This document shows positions 18,240-27,848 of a stretch of DNA of 64,000 bases, piece by piece. Origin of the DNA: Bacteroidales bacterium UBA5833 (GTDB lineage: Bacteria; Bacteroidota; Bacteroidia; Bacteroidales; Lentimicrobiaceae); the NCBI GenBank assembly GCA_002433025.1, contig DJGZ01000083.1, positions 56,525-120,524 on the forward strand. The letters are read 5' to 3'. Positions within the stretch are counted from its first letter, which is position 1, and every line of letters starts with the position of its first letter. Position numbers and translations under genes: made by a program. Under the pieces are notes generated by a model. That model was not told the DNA's origin. It made no database searches and saw nothing but the letters and a program-made list of their open reading frames with translations.

Positions 18240-19520
18240 ATGAAAAAAGACAAGCAGGTTTTTGACCTCATCAAGCAGGAGAAAGAGCGGCAGATGCATG
18301 GCATTGAGCTGATTGCTTCTGAAAATTTTGTCAGCCAGCAGGTGCTCGACGCCATGGGTTCGGTACTTACCAACAAATACGCCGAAGGATATCCCGGAAA
18401 ACGTTATTATGGTGGTTGTCAGATTGTTGACCAAACGGAACAACTGGCCATTGACCGTGCCAAGGCGTTGTTTGGTGCTGAATGGGCCAATGTGCAGCCC
18501 CACTCGGGCGCCCAGGCCAATATGGCTGTACTGATGACCGTGCTGAAACCCGGCGATACCTTTATGGGGCTGAACCTGGCGCATGGCGGACACCTGTCGC
18601 ACGGATCGCCTGTGAACTCATCGGGTATCCTTTACAAACCGGTAGCTTACGGTGTGGAAGAGGAAACCGGCACCATCAACTATGATAAGATGGAAGCCGT
18701 AGCCCTTGAGACCAGGCCCAAACTGATCATTGCCGGCGCTTCGGCTTACTCGCGCGACTGGGATTACAAGCGTATGCGCGCCATTGCCGATAAGATCGGC
18801 GCCCTGCTGCTAGCAGACGTGGCCCACCCTGCCGGACTGATCGCCCGCGGCCTGCTGAATGACCCCATCCCATACTGCCACTTTGTAACCACCACCACCC
18901 ACAAAACTTTGCGCGGCCCCCGCGGTGGTATGATCCTGATGGGTAAAGACTTCGAAAATCCCTGGGGATTGAAGACACCCAAAGGCGAAACAAAAATGAT
19001 GTCGGCCCTGCTTGATTCCGCCGTATTTCCCGGCGTTCAGGGCGGTCCGCTGGAGCATGTGATTGCCTCCAAGGCTGTCGCTTTCGGCGAGGCCCTCAGC
19101 GACGAGTTTATGGAGTACATCATCCAGGTGAAGAAAAACGCCCAGGTAATGGCGAAGGCTTTCGTCGATAAGGGTTACCACGTCATCTCCGGAGGCACCG
19201 ACAACCACCTGATGCTGATCGACCTCCGTTCCAAATTTCCGGATCTTACCGGCAAAGTGGCTGAGAACACCCTGGTGAAAGCTGATATTACCATTAATAA
19301 AAACATGGTTCCCTTCGACAGCCGTTCACCGTTTACCACCTCGGGCATCCGTGTAGGAACCCCCGCCATTACCACCCGTGGCCTGAAAGAAGAACACATG
19401 GGCATAATAGTAAACCTGATTGACGAGGTACTTTCAAATCCGGAAGACGAAACGGTAATTGACGCCGTCCGCGGAAAAGTAAATGAAATGATGAGCGAAT
19501 TTCCGCTGTTTGCCTGGTAA
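18240..19520 (+). CDS. glyA: Serine hydroxymethyltransferase
   Basis: PLP enzyme that interconverts serine and glycine while charging tetrahydrofolate with a one-carbon unit. The 426-residue protein begins at ATG 18240 (MKKDKQVFDLI). Diagnostic segments are GIELIASENFVS, NKYAEGYPGKRYYGGC, VQPHSGAQANMAV, ADVAHPAGLIA and the PLP-lysine loop VTTTTHKTLRGPRGG. The frame is open 43 codons further upstream, but the promoter lies within that extension. It is transcribed alone between two strong terminators (17956-17990 and 19543-19577). Confidence 0.98.
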   Translation: MKKDKQVFDLIKQEKERQMHGIELIASENFVSQQVLDAMGSVLTNKYAEGYPGKRYYGGCQIVDQTEQLAIDRAKALFGAEWANVQPHSGAQANMAVLMTVLKPGDTFMGLNLAHGGHLSHGSPVNSSGILYKPVAYGVEEETGTINYDKMEAVALETRPKLIIAGASAYSRDWDYKRMRAIADKIGALLLADVAHPAGLIARGLLNDPIPYCHFVTTTTHKTLRGPRGGMILMGKDFENPWGLKTPKGETKMMSALLDSAVFPGVQGGPLEHVIASKAVAFGEALSDEFMEYIIQVKKNAQVMAKAFVDKGYHVISGGTDNHLMLIDLRSKFPDLTGKVAENTLVKADITINKNMVPFDSRSPFTTSGIRVGTPAITTRGLKEEHMGIIVNLIDEVLSNPEDETVIDAVRGKVNEMMSEFPLFAW

Positions 19521-19542
19521 TCCATCAGTATTTACGATAACC

Positions 19543-19577
19543 AGAACCACCCAATGCGGGTGGTTCTTTTATTTTCC
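19543..19577 (+). terminator. Rho-independent terminator after glyA
   Basis: 10-bp perfect stem AGAACCACCC / GGGTGGTTCT (19543-19552 with 19558-19567), 5-nt loop, followed by TTTATTTT. Confidence 0.88.
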
Positions 19578-19706
19578 GGAACAGCCTTTGCAGGCAGAAC
19601 CAGCAAAGCCGGCCAGACATCATGAAGCAGTTTTCCACAGGAAGAATACAGAAAGCAACGAAACCCGGAAAATCACTAATTTAGCCCTGATAACAACTAC
19701 ACAATC

Positions 19707-20531
19707 ATGAAGAGTTTTTTCAGGGATGTATACATACAGCTTGAATCTTATTATGACTGGCTGGTTAACATAACCCCGAAGCTGCTTCTGGCATTTATTA
19801 TAATGGCCGGAGTGTGGTTTCTGGCCAGATCCGTCCGTAAAACTGCAGACACCAGGCTTAAAAAGAGCATGGACGATCCTCTGCTGGCTGGATTTCTGGC
19901 TAACTTGCTCCGGCTTTTTATATTAATCACAGGGTTGTTGTTAGCGTTGCGGATACTTGGTTTCGGAGGCATCACCACAAGCATTCTGGCTGGCGCGGGA
20001 ATATCAGCTTTTGTAATTGGTTTTGCCCTGCGCGACATTGGCGAAAACTTTCTTGCAGGAATACTGATGGCTTTCAAGCGCCCTTTCAGGGTCGGTGATT
20101 TTATAGAAACCGGAAACCCGCCAAACACCGTAAAAGGACGGGTAGTTTCTCTGAATATCAGGGTTACGCAATTGAAAACACCCGATGGAAAAGATGTTTA
20201 CATCCCCAATGCCAACATCATTAAAACCCCGCTTTTCAACTATACTGTTGACGGATTTTTGCGTCTTGACTTCACAGTAAGCCTTCCGGCCGGGCAGGAT
20301 TATTCCTCGATAATCGCAGAGATGCAGGGTGCAGTAAAAATGGTGGATGGCGTGCTCACAACAAACCGGATTCCCGGGGTAAGAATCAGCGGAATTGCTT
20401 CGGGCAGGCCTGAAGCCCGTGTAAGTTTCTGGATCGACACCTCAACAACCACGCGAAAAGAGGAAAGTATTAAATCAGATGTTATTCTTGCCGTACAAAG
20501 GATCGTTGAGAATTACACCATTAAACAGTAG
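19707..20531 (+). CDS. Small-conductance mechanosensitive ion channel (MscS family)
   Basis: 274 residues. Three hydrophobic segments lie in the N-terminal half (about 22-42, 62-84, 90-112), the last being the pore helix rich in Gly and Ala (SILAGAGISAFVIGFALRD). The soluble MscS beta domain follows, with FKRPFRVGDFIE and the conserved IPNANI segment. MscS channels in the inner membrane open under membrane tension to release osmolytes. The length is close to E. coli MscS (286), so this is the minimal type. Its stop codon abuts the pfkA start (TAG ATG), so the two are translated from one message. Confidence 0.94.
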   Translation: MKSFFRDVYIQLESYYDWLVNITPKLLLAFIIMAGVWFLARSVRKTADTRLKKSMDDPLLAGFLANLLRLFILITGLLLALRILGFGGITTSILAGAGISAFVIGFALRDIGENFLAGILMAFKRPFRVGDFIETGNPPNTVKGRVVSLNIRVTQLKTPDGKDVYIPNANIIKTPLFNYTVDGFLRLDFTVSLPAGQDYSSIIAEMQGAVKMVDGVLTTNRIPGVRISGIASGRPEARVSFWIDTSTTTRKEESIKSDVILAVQRIVENYTIKQ

Positions 20532-21515
20532 ATGAAGACTATGGAAAAAATAAAAAGAGTTGCTGTACTTACATCCGGGGGTGATGCCCCGGGAATGAAC
20601 GCAGCCATCAGGGCTGTGGTGCGCTCGGGCATATCGCACGGGCTCAAAGTCTATGGCGTAATCAGGGGTTTTGAAGGGCTGATCGGAAACGAAATCAAGC
20701 AAATACTATCGACAGATGTGAGCAACATCATTCAAACAGGGGGAACCATATTAAAGACAGCCCGCAGCGAGGAGTTCATGACAGCAGCGGGCAGGCTGAA
20801 GGCCTACGAAAACCTGAAGAGCCGGGGCATCGAAGGACTGATTGTAATCGGCGGTGACGGTTCATTTGCCGGCGCAAACCAGTTTGCCAAAGAACACAAC
20901 TTTCCGGTAGTCGGAATTCCGGGCACCATTGACAACGACCTTTACGGAACTGATTATACCATCGGTTATGACACCGCTCTTAACACGGTAGTGGATGCCG
21001 TAGATAAGATACGCGACACGGCCAGTTCGCACAACCGTATCTTTTTTGTTGAAGTAATGGGTCGTGAAGCCGGTTTTATTGCCCTGCGCAGCGGCATTGC
21101 CTCCGGGGCCGAAGCCATCCTGATTCCGGAAGTGGAAGGCCAGCTGAAAAAGCTGATGAAAACCCTGGCGGGTCGTGGAGAAATAAAAAAATCTTCCATC
21201 ATTATCGTGGCAGAAGGTGAACGGGAAGCCAACATCTGGGAAATGGCTGAGCTGGTCAGAAAAGAAATTCCGGGTTCGGATGTGAGGGTCTCCATCCTGG
21301 GTCATATTCAGAGGGGCGGCAGACCAACAGCCTACGACCGCGTGTCGGCCAGCAGAATGGGGATTGCAGCCGTAGAAGCGCTGATCAGCCATCAGTACAA
21401 TGTTATGACAGGGCTGGTTAACAATAAAATATCCCTGGTTCCCCTGAGCAAAACAATAAAAATGCACAAAGAAGTCAACCGCGACCTGCTGGCAAGCGTT
21501 AACCAGCTGATCTGA
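20532..21515 (+). CDS. pfkA: ATP-dependent 6-phosphofructokinase
   Basis: Phosphorylates fructose 6-phosphate in glycolysis. 327 residues with the ATP-site motif TSGGDAPGMNAA (14-25), GGDGSFAGA, the catalytic loop GTIDNDL, MGREAGFIAL and the C-terminal ILGHIQRGGRPTAYDR. Length is typical for bacterial PfkA. GGDGS (rather than GGDDT) fits an ATP-dependent rather than a pyrophosphate-dependent enzyme. The ATG follows the mscS stop directly; a second in-frame ATG at codon 4 is an alternative start. Confidence 0.96.
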   Translation: MKTMEKIKRVAVLTSGGDAPGMNAAIRAVVRSGISHGLKVYGVIRGFEGLIGNEIKQILSTDVSNIIQTGGTILKTARSEEFMTAAGRLKAYENLKSRGIEGLIVIGGDGSFAGANQFAKEHNFPVVGIPGTIDNDLYGTDYTIGYDTALNTVVDAVDKIRDTASSHNRIFFVEVMGREAGFIALRSGIASGAEAILIPEVEGQLKKLMKTLAGRGEIKKSSIIIVAEGEREANIWEMAELVRKEIPGSDVRVSILGHIQRGGRPTAYDRVSASRMGIAAVEALISHQYNVMTGLVNNKISLVPLSKTIKMHKEVNRDLLASVNQLI

Positions 21516-21570
21516 CCTTACAACCGGACACCCTGACTTAATTCACATAACCTTAAAGACTACTGCAACA

Positions 21571-23301
21571 ATGATTAAGAACCTATTCACGGCAATAATG
21601 CTTATACTTGCTGCCGCCTGCAGCCAAACAGAACAGCAGCCGGTAAGCCCCGCGGATAAGGCTACAGCATTCCGTGACAGCATCAGAAAAGTTAAAGAAG
21701 CCAGGTTTGCGGAAGCCACGCTGGTTTCAGCCAATGAAATAAGAGAAATTATAGAAACAAGACAACCCGGCGACCGATATAAAGCCCGGGGAGTTTCACT
21801 TTATTCTTCGGTACTGCTTCCTAAACTATACATAGAAAACGATTTCAACCTGTTATGGATCATCCATTTTGATTCACTCAATAAAGTGAATGAAATGGCA
21901 ACTTTTCTCGAAGGTATAGTTTTCCACGGATTGATACCTGAACACTATCATGCTGCAGAAATCAGACAATCGCTGACAGAACTGGCGAATGACAGTGCGC
22001 TGATTTTTAATGCAGCATTTCTGGCAAACCTCGACCTTCTGCTCAGCGACGCCTGGTTTATGGCGGCATCGCACCTCTATTTCGGCAAAATAGATCCTGA
22101 AAGCCTCGAGGCGCAGTGGGGCATCCGGAGGGACAAACCCGACATCCCCTTTGACCGCTATCTGAAAACCATGCTCAGGCAGGAAACCGTAGAAAAAGGT
22201 TTCAGGCATTTTTATCCGCCCCATCCGGGTTATGCGGCCATGGTTGCGGAAGCAGAAAGGCTCACGGCGATAAAAGGCGGGGATTTCAGTATCAAAACAG
22301 ATCTGAAAAACAGTTCCCTCAAGCCCGGAGACTCATCGGCATATATTGCGGAAATTAAAAGAAAACTTGCATTTTTGGGTTTATATACGCCCGATACCCT
22401 GACACATCCTGATAAATACGACGAAAGAATGGCGGAATCGGTTAAGAAACTTCAGGAACAGTTTGGCTTCAACACTGACGGTGCCATCGGGAAAAACGCG
22501 CTCAAAGCCCTGAATATGACCGTGGAGCAACGGATCAACCAGCTTTATATCAATATGGAACGCCTCCGGTGGATGCCTGACTCGCTGGAACACACTTATA
22601 TACAGGTAAATATCGCCGATTTCAGCCTGGATGTCTTCAGGGGAGGCGACACCCTGCTGCGCATGCGCACCATTGTGGGCAAGGAATACCGTGAAACCCC
22701 CGTTTTTAATGCGCGCATCTCCTACCTGGTTTTCAGCCCCTCATGGACCGTACCACCGACCATTCAACGCAATGATGTGGTTCCTGAAGTGCGCAAAAAT
22801 ACCGGATATCTTGCAGGGAAAAACATGAAAGTTTATGATCCGAAAGGTAAGCTTATGGATCCCGCGAGTATAAACTGGAACCGTGACGGTATGCGCTATA
22901 CCATCAGGCAGTTACCGGGACCACAGAATGCCCTGGGAAAGGTGAAATTCATGTTTCCGAACAAACACAACGTTTACCTTCACGACACCCCTTCGCGCAA
23001 TCTGTTCGCCCGCGACGAACGGACCTTCAGTTCAGGTTGTATCCGCATCGAAAAGCCTTATGATCTTGCCCTGATATTGATGTCGGATATGGAAGGATGG
23101 ACCCCTGAACGTATCCGGCAGGCAATGGACGCCGGCATTGAAAGAACTGTCGTTTTGAAGAATCCGCCCGGGGTGTATCTTACCTACCTCACAGCCTGGG
23201 CGACAAAAGAAGGCGTCATTCATTACCGTTCAGATATTTATAAACGCGATGCTGAAATGCTGAAAGCACTAAAAAATAAGCATACAAAATGGAATACCTG
23301 A
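21571..23301 (+). CDS. YcbB/LdtD-type murein L,D-transpeptidase lipoprotein
   Basis: 576-residue predicted lipoprotein; the signal peptide ends AAAC with Cys17. An N-terminal scaffold domain (about 80-235) precedes a peptidoglycan-binding domain (about 245-315; KLQEQFGFNTDGAIGKNALKALN) and a C-terminal YkuD catalytic domain (about 340-530). The active-site signature is visible: His471 in LHDTP and Cys490 in SSGCIRIEKP. L,D-transpeptidases make 3-3 peptidoglycan cross-links or attach proteins to peptide stems. The domain order matches E. coli YcbB/LdtD. It starts 55 nt after pfkA, and I see no exact -7 box between them. A second YkuD-like gene follows at 23466. Confidence 0.92.
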   Translation: MIKNLFTAIMLILAAACSQTEQQPVSPADKATAFRDSIRKVKEARFAEATLVSANEIREIIETRQPGDRYKARGVSLYSSVLLPKLYIENDFNLLWIIHFDSLNKVNEMATFLEGIVFHGLIPEHYHAAEIRQSLTELANDSALIFNAAFLANLDLLLSDAWFMAASHLYFGKIDPESLEAQWGIRRDKPDIPFDRYLKTMLRQETVEKGFRHFYPPHPGYAAMVAEAERLTAIKGGDFSIKTDLKNSSLKPGDSSAYIAEIKRKLAFLGLYTPDTLTHPDKYDERMAESVKKLQEQFGFNTDGAIGKNALKALNMTVEQRINQLYINMERLRWMPDSLEHTYIQVNIADFSLDVFRGGDTLLRMRTIVGKEYRETPVFNARISYLVFSPSWTVPPTIQRNDVVPEVRKNTGYLAGKNMKVYDPKGKLMDPASINWNRDGMRYTIRQLPGPQNALGKVKFMFPNKHNVYLHDTPSRNLFARDERTFSSGCIRIEKPYDLALILMSDMEGWTPERIRQAMDAGIERTVVLKNPPGVYLTYLTAWATKEGVIHYRSDIYKRDAEMLKALKNKHTKWNT

Positions 23302-23465
23302 GTGCGGAAGTCAACGCGGTATACTGATCCGGGCAAGTCAGGATGCGCCGGCATTTACTGAACAGGCACGGATCTTCACTTTTTTTTATCGGCATGGTAA
23401 AACCAATTGAAGAAATACAGATTTTTGCCGCACGACATTGATACAAAAATTAACCAGTTTTTAAA

Positions 23466-24137
23466 GTGCCTATTATCAAGTATTTGCGTATTCTGCTACT
23501 GACAGCGGTTTGTGTATTTTATGTGCCTTTCCCATCGTTTGATGTGCAGGCCGGTGAACCGCTGACCACCGGAAAAACAACCGAAGCGATTAACCTTTCT
23601 GCCTTTGGCGACAAACTCAATCCCTCGCTGATCCGTAGTTTGCTCGAACGGTTACCTGGTTACCTGCCAATGGCCAGCAATAAGATCATTACCATTATTG
23701 ACTTTTCACTGCCAAGCACCGCCCGCCGTTTATGGACCATCAACATGGTAACCGGTGAAATCCTCTTCAATACCCTTGTTGCTCACGGCAAAAATACGGG
23801 GCAAAATATCGCGGAGAAATTCTCGAACATCCCGCAATCCTATCAGAGCAGCCTGGGGTTCTACCTCACCGACCAGGTTTATACCGGAAAGCACGGGCAT
23901 TCACTAAGGTTAAAAGGGCTTGAGAAAAACATCAACGACAAGGCCTGGGAGCGGGCCATTGTGATCCACGGGGCCGATTATGTGAGCGAATCATTTATCA
24001 AAGCGCACGGCCGGCTGGGCCGCAGCCACGGATGCCCGGCAATCCCGCCCGAATTAACCGATGATTTCATCCGAACCATCAAGGAGGGGTCCCTGCTTTT
24101 TATTTACCATCCCGGTTATGATCAACACGCCGGCTGA
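23466..24137 (+). CDS. Exported L,D-transpeptidase-fold (YkuD-like) protein, GTG start
   Basis: 223 residues. The start must be GTG at 23466: an in-frame TAA lies 15 nt upstream and the signal peptide (MPIIKYLRILLLTAVCVFYV) begins immediately. The core matches the murein L,D-transpeptidase catalytic family related to YkuD: IVIHGADYVSESFIKAHGRLGRSHGCPAIPPE in pieces, with His in IHGADY and the probable nucleophile Cys190 in SHGCPAI. The CPA after the Cys, instead of the IR of classical YkuD, is typical of this subfamily. Likely a periplasmic peptidoglycan-modifying enzyme; whether it is a transpeptidase or a hydrolase is unknown. It lies 164 nt downstream of the YcbB-like gene. Confidence 0.88.
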   Translation: MPIIKYLRILLLTAVCVFYVPFPSFDVQAGEPLTTGKTTEAINLSAFGDKLNPSLIRSLLERLPGYLPMASNKIITIIDFSLPSTARRLWTINMVTGEILFNTLVAHGKNTGQNIAEKFSNIPQSYQSSLGFYLTDQVYTGKHGHSLRLKGLEKNINDKAWERAIVIHGADYVSESFIKAHGRLGRSHGCPAIPPELTDDFIRTIKEGSLLFIYHPGYDQHAG

Positions 24138-24184
24138 AAGCAGCGCTCAGACTGCAAAACATCGCCGGGAGCCGGAACTAACCG

Positions 24185-25183
24185 TTAAAAATGATAATTA
24201 AACCCGAATAAAAGATCGATACCGGATCCGTCAGGAGTTCTCAACTGGTTGTCCAATGGCGCATACCCTCCACCGGATTCAAATTTATACGCAGCATTGT
24301 AATACTTCAGCCCGTATATGACCGACCATTTTTCGGACGGGTTCATTTCAAATATGCCTGTTACATGGAATCCGGCAGTACCCCCATAACTCCAGGTATC
24401 GTTAAAACCGCCGGCAACTTTGCTTCCTTTGATTTTCAGCTCAGGAGACAAAAACAGGTCAGGCCCGGCGCCCAGTTTGATCCGCATGCCATCACCACCA
24501 TCAATCGGAATAATGTACGAGGGGGTGAGAGAGACCATAAAGCGGTTGAAACTGGCACTGGCGTTTTTCAGGTAAGGCCTGAGCCCGCTGCTCTGGTATA
24601 TAGCTTCACCAGCCAGGTCGAAATGCCGGCTGAACTCATAGCCATACCTGATCCCTACACCAAAACCACCTCCGAAACTGACCTTTGAATCGTCGCCGTC
24701 AACGGTGGTAAACATCGGGAAGTTTTCAAATCCGAACCCAACACCAAAACTGATGCCGATCCGGTGGTCGGGCCGGTCGACAGGCATATTGCCGCCATCC
24801 AGTTCGCGCAAAGCCCCGCTCCGGATAACCGGAAGCGCTGATAAACTGTCAACAAGTATTAACTCGGGCACCGACGACCAGAAAGTCATCTTCAGCCCCA
24901 TCCGGATATAATAGGCCTTGTTCTCTTCCACTTTCACCGTCAGCTCCGGTTGCAGTGATTTATTGATCCTGAAGGCATATTCGCCCGGTGCCGCATCGAA
25001 TGAATAAAAGGATGCATTCTTCAACCGGATCAGCAAGGTGTCGTTGACGTTAATTTTATAAGTTACCGCTGATCCCTGATAGATGTTCTCACGGTAAAGC
25101 ACGATGCTGCTTTTCTCCTGTCCGCTGACAAACAAAGAAAACAGCATGAATGCCGCCATTCCTGTAAAAAAGAACCGATTCAT
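24185..25183 (-). CDS. Predicted outer-membrane beta-barrel protein with DUF2846-like N-domain
   Basis: 332 residues from ATG 25183 (MNRFFFTGMAAFMLFSLFVSGQ, a good signal peptide); an ATG four codons upstream (25195) is also possible, whereas the frame beyond it to 25285 does not look like protein. Residues about 23-125 resemble DUF2846-type periplasmic domains (IVLYRENIYQGSAVTYKI ... AYYIRMG). Residues about 150-332 alternate hydrophobic and polar residues with many Gly and aromatic residues and end in F (LLFGFNYHF), typical of an outer-membrane barrel of 8-10 strands. Function unknown. It converges on the YkuD-like gene and is not obviously in an operon. Confidence 0.75.
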   Translation of the reverse strand: MNRFFFTGMAAFMLFSLFVSGQEKSSIVLYRENIYQGSAVTYKINVNDTLLIRLKNASFYSFDAAPGEYAFRINKSLQPELTVKVEENKAYYIRMGLKMTFWSSVPELILVDSLSALPVIRSGALRELDGGNMPVDRPDHRIGISFGVGFGFENFPMFTTVDGDDSKVSFGGGFGVGIRYGYEFSRHFDLAGEAIYQSSGLRPYLKNASASFNRFMVSLTPSYIIPIDGGDGMRIKLGAGPDLFLSPELKIKGSKVAGGFNDTWSYGGTAGFHVTGIFEMNPSEKWSVIYGLKYYNAAYKFESGGGYAPLDNQLRTPDGSGIDLLFGFNYHF

Positions 25184-25414
25184 CTTTAACTGCATTTTAG
25201 GATTAAGAAACAAATATGACCGGTTTCCCGATTCAGCCGGAAGCCCCGGAGAAAGCCTCCCTGAATGCTGAACCGCCAATAGCACCGGAGGTACGAATAT
25301 AGAGTAAATATAATGAAAATTTCAATAGTAACAGCAGATCAGGGTTAAGAAAATGCTTTGATAAAACCCTTGCATGGAGTCAATCTTCATCATGAATTAA
25401 AAACAGACCGTAAA

Positions 25415-27568
25415 TCAGTGCTTTCTGCCCAACAGCAAAACTGAGGCTTTTCCGTCAATCCAGGCGGCTCCGGCATCCCGCTGATCACGGTAGCAATCGG
25501 GGGTAGAAACAATCAGGTCGTAAGCTGAGAAATCATCCGTGATATCGTGCAGGGCGATCTCCCTTAAAGCCTTGATTTCACGGCCTTTCACCGGAACTGC
25601 AGAAGGAACTATACAAGCTGATTCAATCGTGCACAGCGGATTTAACCTTGCTGCCAGTTCGTAGAGCCATGCCTCACTGCCCGACTCGGTGATGATAAGC
25701 ACCTTTTCAGGTTTTACAAAGCCCTTGTCTATAAACAGGCCTACGTTACACCGGGCGTTTTCGAAGAAATAGCGTGCTTTACCGCCGGTTTCATCCTGGC
25801 TCAGCAATGGCCTTGAGCTGCCGACGATCAGCAAATCGAACTTTCCGCGTCTTGCCGTTTTTACAATCTCCTGAGAAACATTTTCAGCAGTGCGGTAAAT
25901 GGCTTTAACCTCAATCCCGTTTTCGGCAGCCACTTCATTCACTTTCCCGAAAGCTTCCTCTTCAAACAGTTTTGCATTCTTTATCGATATCTCCGTGTTC
26001 GGAGTCAGGTGCAGTGCGGTAATTTTCAGGTTGTTGAGCGATCTGTTGAAAAGGCTGGCTACCAGTGAGCTTAACCGGCCACCCGCTTCAGGCGGGCCAA
26101 ACGCAATCAATACCCTGAGCACAGACTTCCCGGCAGAATCTGCATCAGCTAATGGATAAAAATAATTAATCAGCGCCATAGCCGGGCCTGTCATAAAAGT
26201 TGTCACCAACGCCATCAGCACCAGGATGGTGAATATTTCGGGGGAAAGCACACCGATGTCATACCCGATGTTGAGGGCTATCAGTTCGATCAGTCCGCGG
26301 GTATTCATCAGTGCGCCCAGCAAAAGACTATCTTTCCATGAATAACCGGTTATCCGGGAGGCCAGCGCGGTACCGGCAAACTTTCCGGTAACGCCCACGG
26401 CAACCACCAGCAGGGCAGTCAGCCAGAGACCTGGTTCGTTCAGCAGCCCGATTTCCGTCCGTAAACCGGTATAGACAAAGAACAGGGGCAGCAACAGCAC
26501 AAGACTCACATCTTCAAGCTTCTCTGCCATAATCTGCTTGAACCGCACATTATCCGGAATAATTACCCCGGCCATAAATGCACCGAAAAGGGCATGGATC
26601 CCTATCACTTCCGTGACATAGGATGAAACCAGCATGATGCTGAGTACAATGGCCACCACCATTTTGCTGATGGTTTCACGCACGGTATATTTCATAGCTA
26701 CTTTACTGAGCAGGGGCCTGACGATCAGGAGCATAATCAGCACATACACCAATGAAAGAAAAATTGTTAAAAGGGCCCCGCTGATGGCGCTGGCATTGGC
26801 GATGGCCACCACCAGGGCCAGAATCCCCCAGGCCGTGATATCATTGACCGCAGCACAGGTAATGGCGGTCATCCCGAGTGAAGTCCGTGTCATCCCTCTT
26901 TCCTGAACGATGCGCGCCAGAACAGGGAAAGCGGTGATACTCATGGCGATACCCATAAACAGGGCGAACGGTACATACCTTCCACCTGTAGTGGAAAACC
27001 TTTCAAAAAGGAAGTAAGATAACCCCACCCCCATCACAAAGGGCAACACAATGCTGGCATTGCTGATAAATACCGCAGCTCCGGCCCTTTGCTTCAGCAC
27101 ACCGATATCAAGTTCCATCCCGATGATAAACATAAAAAGGATCAGACCGATCTGACTCAGAAACTGAAGGTTGCCCAATGAGGCTTCAGGGAACAGAAAC
27201 AGCGTGGCCTCCGGGAAATACAATCCCAGCAGGGACGGCCCAAGCATGATTCCGGCCATAATCTCCCCGATTACCGTGGGCTGACCGATCAGGGACATGA
27301 TCCAGCCAAGGAGCCTGGAAGCCAGAATGATTACCAGTATCTGGAGAATCAGCACAGAGAGCGGATGATGCAGGTTAATGACATCAATCAGATTGAACAT
27401 TTCATTACTCCCGCTTAAAGCATTACCGCCCGGCAAATGATCAGGGATGGCTGACTCCAGCATCTTTCCTGCATCCAGGATAAACCAGAGCACGATGGCT
27501 ACCACTGTGATCATGGCCAGATTGAAAAATGCACTGAATTTACCGGAGCTATTGCCAATTCCTTTCAT
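25415..27568 (-). CDS. CPA2-family cation:proton antiporter with C-terminal regulatory domain
   Basis: 717 residues. After one N-terminal membrane segment comes a CPA2 exchanger domain (about residues 60-470) with about 12 hydrophobic helices, GEIMAGIMLGPSLLG near the start and the ion-site pair Asn-Asp in CAAVNDITAWGIL. The C-terminal 220 residues are soluble and resemble a universal-stress-protein fold (LLIVGSSRPLLS, VLIITESGSEAWLYELAARL). CPA2 proteins exchange Na+ or K+ for protons across the inner membrane and the cytoplasmic tail usually regulates transport; ion specificity cannot be read from sequence. The gene is transcribed leftward alone; xseB ends 70 nt upstream of its start. Confidence 0.92.
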   Translation of the reverse strand: MKGIGNSSGKFSAFFNLAMITVVAIVLWFILDAGKMLESAIPDHLPGGNALSGSNEMFNLIDVINLHHPLSVLILQILVIILASRLLGWIMSLIGQPTVIGEIMAGIMLGPSLLGLYFPEATLFLFPEASLGNLQFLSQIGLILFMFIIGMELDIGVLKQRAGAAVFISNASIVLPFVMGVGLSYFLFERFSTTGGRYVPFALFMGIAMSITAFPVLARIVQERGMTRTSLGMTAITCAAVNDITAWGILALVVAIANASAISGALLTIFLSLVYVLIMLLIVRPLLSKVAMKYTVRETISKMVVAIVLSIMLVSSYVTEVIGIHALFGAFMAGVIIPDNVRFKQIMAEKLEDVSLVLLLPLFFVYTGLRTEIGLLNEPGLWLTALLVVAVGVTGKFAGTALASRITGYSWKDSLLLGALMNTRGLIELIALNIGYDIGVLSPEIFTILVLMALVTTFMTGPAMALINYFYPLADADSAGKSVLRVLIAFGPPEAGGRLSSLVASLFNRSLNNLKITALHLTPNTEISIKNAKLFEEEAFGKVNEVAAENGIEVKAIYRTAENVSQEIVKTARRGKFDLLIVGSSRPLLSQDETGGKARYFFENARCNVGLFIDKGFVKPEKVLIITESGSEAWLYELAARLNPLCTIESACIVPSAVPVKGREIKALREIALHDITDDFSAYDLIVSTPDCYRDQRDAGAAWIDGKASVLLLGRKH

Positions 27569-27638
27569 TGCGTCAACGGATCATACTTTACTACAATCTT
27601 ACTTTTATGAAATGGCCCGATAACAAGGCCTCAATATG

Positions 27639-27848
27639 TTACTCATCATTTTCATCCTCAATGCTTTTAAGAATTGAATTCACTTCCTTCTCGGTGGAGG
27701 TAAGTTTATTGCGGCAAAACCGGATCAATTCCGCTGCCCGTTTCACCTTTTCTGATAATTCATCTACCCCTATGGAAGCATTCTCAATTTCCGAAACGAT
27801 TGTTTCCAGCTCTGCAATGGCCTGCGTGTATGTGATTGACTTGCTCAT
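27639..27848 (-). CDS. xseB: Exodeoxyribonuclease VII small subunit
   Basis: 69 residues, the usual XseB size, with the family pattern TYTQAIAELETIVSEIENASIGVDEL and an amphipathic helical C-half ending in acidic residues. XseB wraps XseA to form exonuclease VII, which degrades single-stranded DNA into oligonucleotides. Its ATG overlaps the xseA stop by four bases (ATGA type), indicating coupled translation in the normal xseA-xseB order. Confidence 0.95.
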   Translation of the reverse strand: MSKSITYTQAIAELETIVSEIENASIGVDELSEKVKRAAELIRFCRNKLTSTEKEVNSILKSIEDENDE

